5,470 bases of DNA from Rubrobacteraceae bacterium (GTDB taxonomy: Bacteria; Actinomycetota; Rubrobacteria; Rubrobacterales; Rubrobacteraceae), in assembly GCA_029240775.1 (NCBI GenBank), contig JARDZQ010000153.1, forward strand, positions 1 to 5,470. The letters run 5' to 3'. Position 1 is the first letter of the stretch, and the number at the start of each line of letters is the position of its first letter. Below the pieces are notes generated by a model, which searched no databases, was not told the DNA's origin, and worked only from the letters and a program-made list of their open reading frames with translations. Made by a program: the position numbers and the translations under genes. This document shows positions 4,960 to 5,470 of the stretch, one piece after another.

Positions 4960-5470
4960 CTAGGTGCGCCCTAGGCAGCGCACCATCCCTACCATCAACT
5001 CTACGGCCCGATCATCGTCCAAGCCTTGCTGGCGTACCAGCGTGCGCCACGTCTGCAAGTCCAGGGCAAGAGCTATAGCGGCCAGCAGCGCCTCGTGCCG
5101 CTCGCCGCTTGCCTCGAACGCATCGGCGATGGTGTCGCGCATCGCCTCCCAGTGGCGGAAGAGCAAGACATTGTTCTCCTGTAGGACGGGATCTAAGGGC
5201 GTGTCACGCAGCACGTTGGTCAACAGCGCCTCGTTGTCTCCGTAGTAGGCGTAGACCTCGGATAGCGCCCTCCTTAGGCGCTCCTCGGGGCCGGAGATCT
5301 CTGCCCAACGGGATGGGTCAGGCAGGGGGTTCCGCTCTATGTGGTGGGCCGTGCAGGCTTGGTAGAGGTCCTTAAGCTCGGGGAAGTGGGCGTAGTAGGT
5401 GTGCCTCTGCACCCCCGCCTTCTCGGCTATGGCGCTCACGGTGGTGCGCGCAGGGCCCACGGTCTGGTGC
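4960..5470 (-). CDS. TetR/AcrR-family transcriptional regulator, N-terminus outside window
   Basis: The frame is open to the right edge and ends at TAG 4962-4960, with 169 codons visible. It reads HQTVGPARTTVSAIAEKAGV then QRHTYYAHFPELKDLYQAC, the TetR DNA-binding domain: helix 2 TVSAIAEKAG, recognition helix 3 VQRHTYYAHF, then helix 4. Only helix 1 and about 15-25 residues are cut off, so GTG 5460 is not the real start. The remaining ~130 residues are a helical ligand/dimer domain (for example ALSEVYAYYGDNEALLTNVL and ALALDLQTWRTLVRQQGLDD) without a recognisable effector signature. Family role: a dimeric repressor released by a small ligand, often controlling a neighbouring efflux or metabolic gene. 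Its likely target would be divergent and lies beyond the right edge. It faces the phosphotransferase remnant tail to tail, so there is no reason to think it regulates that gene. Confidence 0.9.
   Translation of the reverse strand, partial: HQTVGPARTTVSAIAEKAGVQRHTYYAHFPELKDLYQACTAHHIERNPLPDPSRWAEISGPEERLRRALSEVYAYYGDNEALLTNVLRDTPLDPVLQENNVLLFRHWEAMRDTIADAFEASGERHEALLAAIALALDLQTWRTLVRQQGLDDDRAVELMVGMVRCLGRT

Noticed and set aside
1..5470. CRISPR array, tRNA/rRNA, insertion sequence or prophage attachment site
   Set aside because: No regularly spaced repeats, no tRNA cloverleaf or rRNA-like segments, no transposase or integrase frames, and no terminal repeats were seen.

Overview
The window is GC-rich, with most third codon positions G or C, and its gene families are typical of Actinomycetota: a MalT/LAL-type LuxR regulator, a TetR of the 'HQTVGPARTT' type, an APH-fold phosphotransferase of actinobacterial flavour, and an arginase-fold protein with an atypical metal site. 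A Rubrobacter-like or other deep-branching actinobacterium is a reasonable guess. This is inference from protein style; no rRNA or marker gene is present.

Layout from left to right. At 1-674 (+) lies the 3' part of an arginase/agmatinase-superfamily gene whose start is outside the window. From 675 to 918 there is a convergent intergenic gap with no convincing gene or terminator. Three minus-strand genes follow, read right to left. The first is a ~904-residue STAND-NTPase/LuxR transcriptional activator (1724-4438). The second is a 166-residue ParB-like-domain protein (1113-1613). The third is a 65-residue two-helix membrane protein (919-1116), which starts inside the stop codon of the ParB-like gene (GTGA overlap). 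Divergent from the LuxR gene is a decayed phosphotransferase remnant (about 4438-4833, +): the N-lobe is absent, and a TAG interrupts the frame just before the natural C-terminus. After a gap of about 125 bp, a TetR-family repressor gene (minus strand) runs off the right edge.

The most interesting part is the short control DNA around the minus-strand genes. The 110-bp gap between the LuxR gene and the ParB-like gene carries three GGTTTA direct repeats, a possible -10 element, and a perfect 10-bp inverted repeat. One arm of that inverted repeat contains the Shine-Dalgarno of the ParB-like gene, so the mRNA can fold to hide its own ribosome-binding site. The membrane gene is translationally coupled behind it, so a single RNA switch could gate both proteins. 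The LuxR gene has no good Shine-Dalgarno at ATG 4438, but a TACAAT element sits 7 bp upstream of it, the layout of a leaderless transcript. Tandem AACTCGG repeats lie just beyond. A working model is that the LuxR-type activator regulates the adjacent ParB-like/membrane-protein pair, with a second, RNA-level control on the pair. The protein assignments are well supported. The regulatory model is inference and untested.
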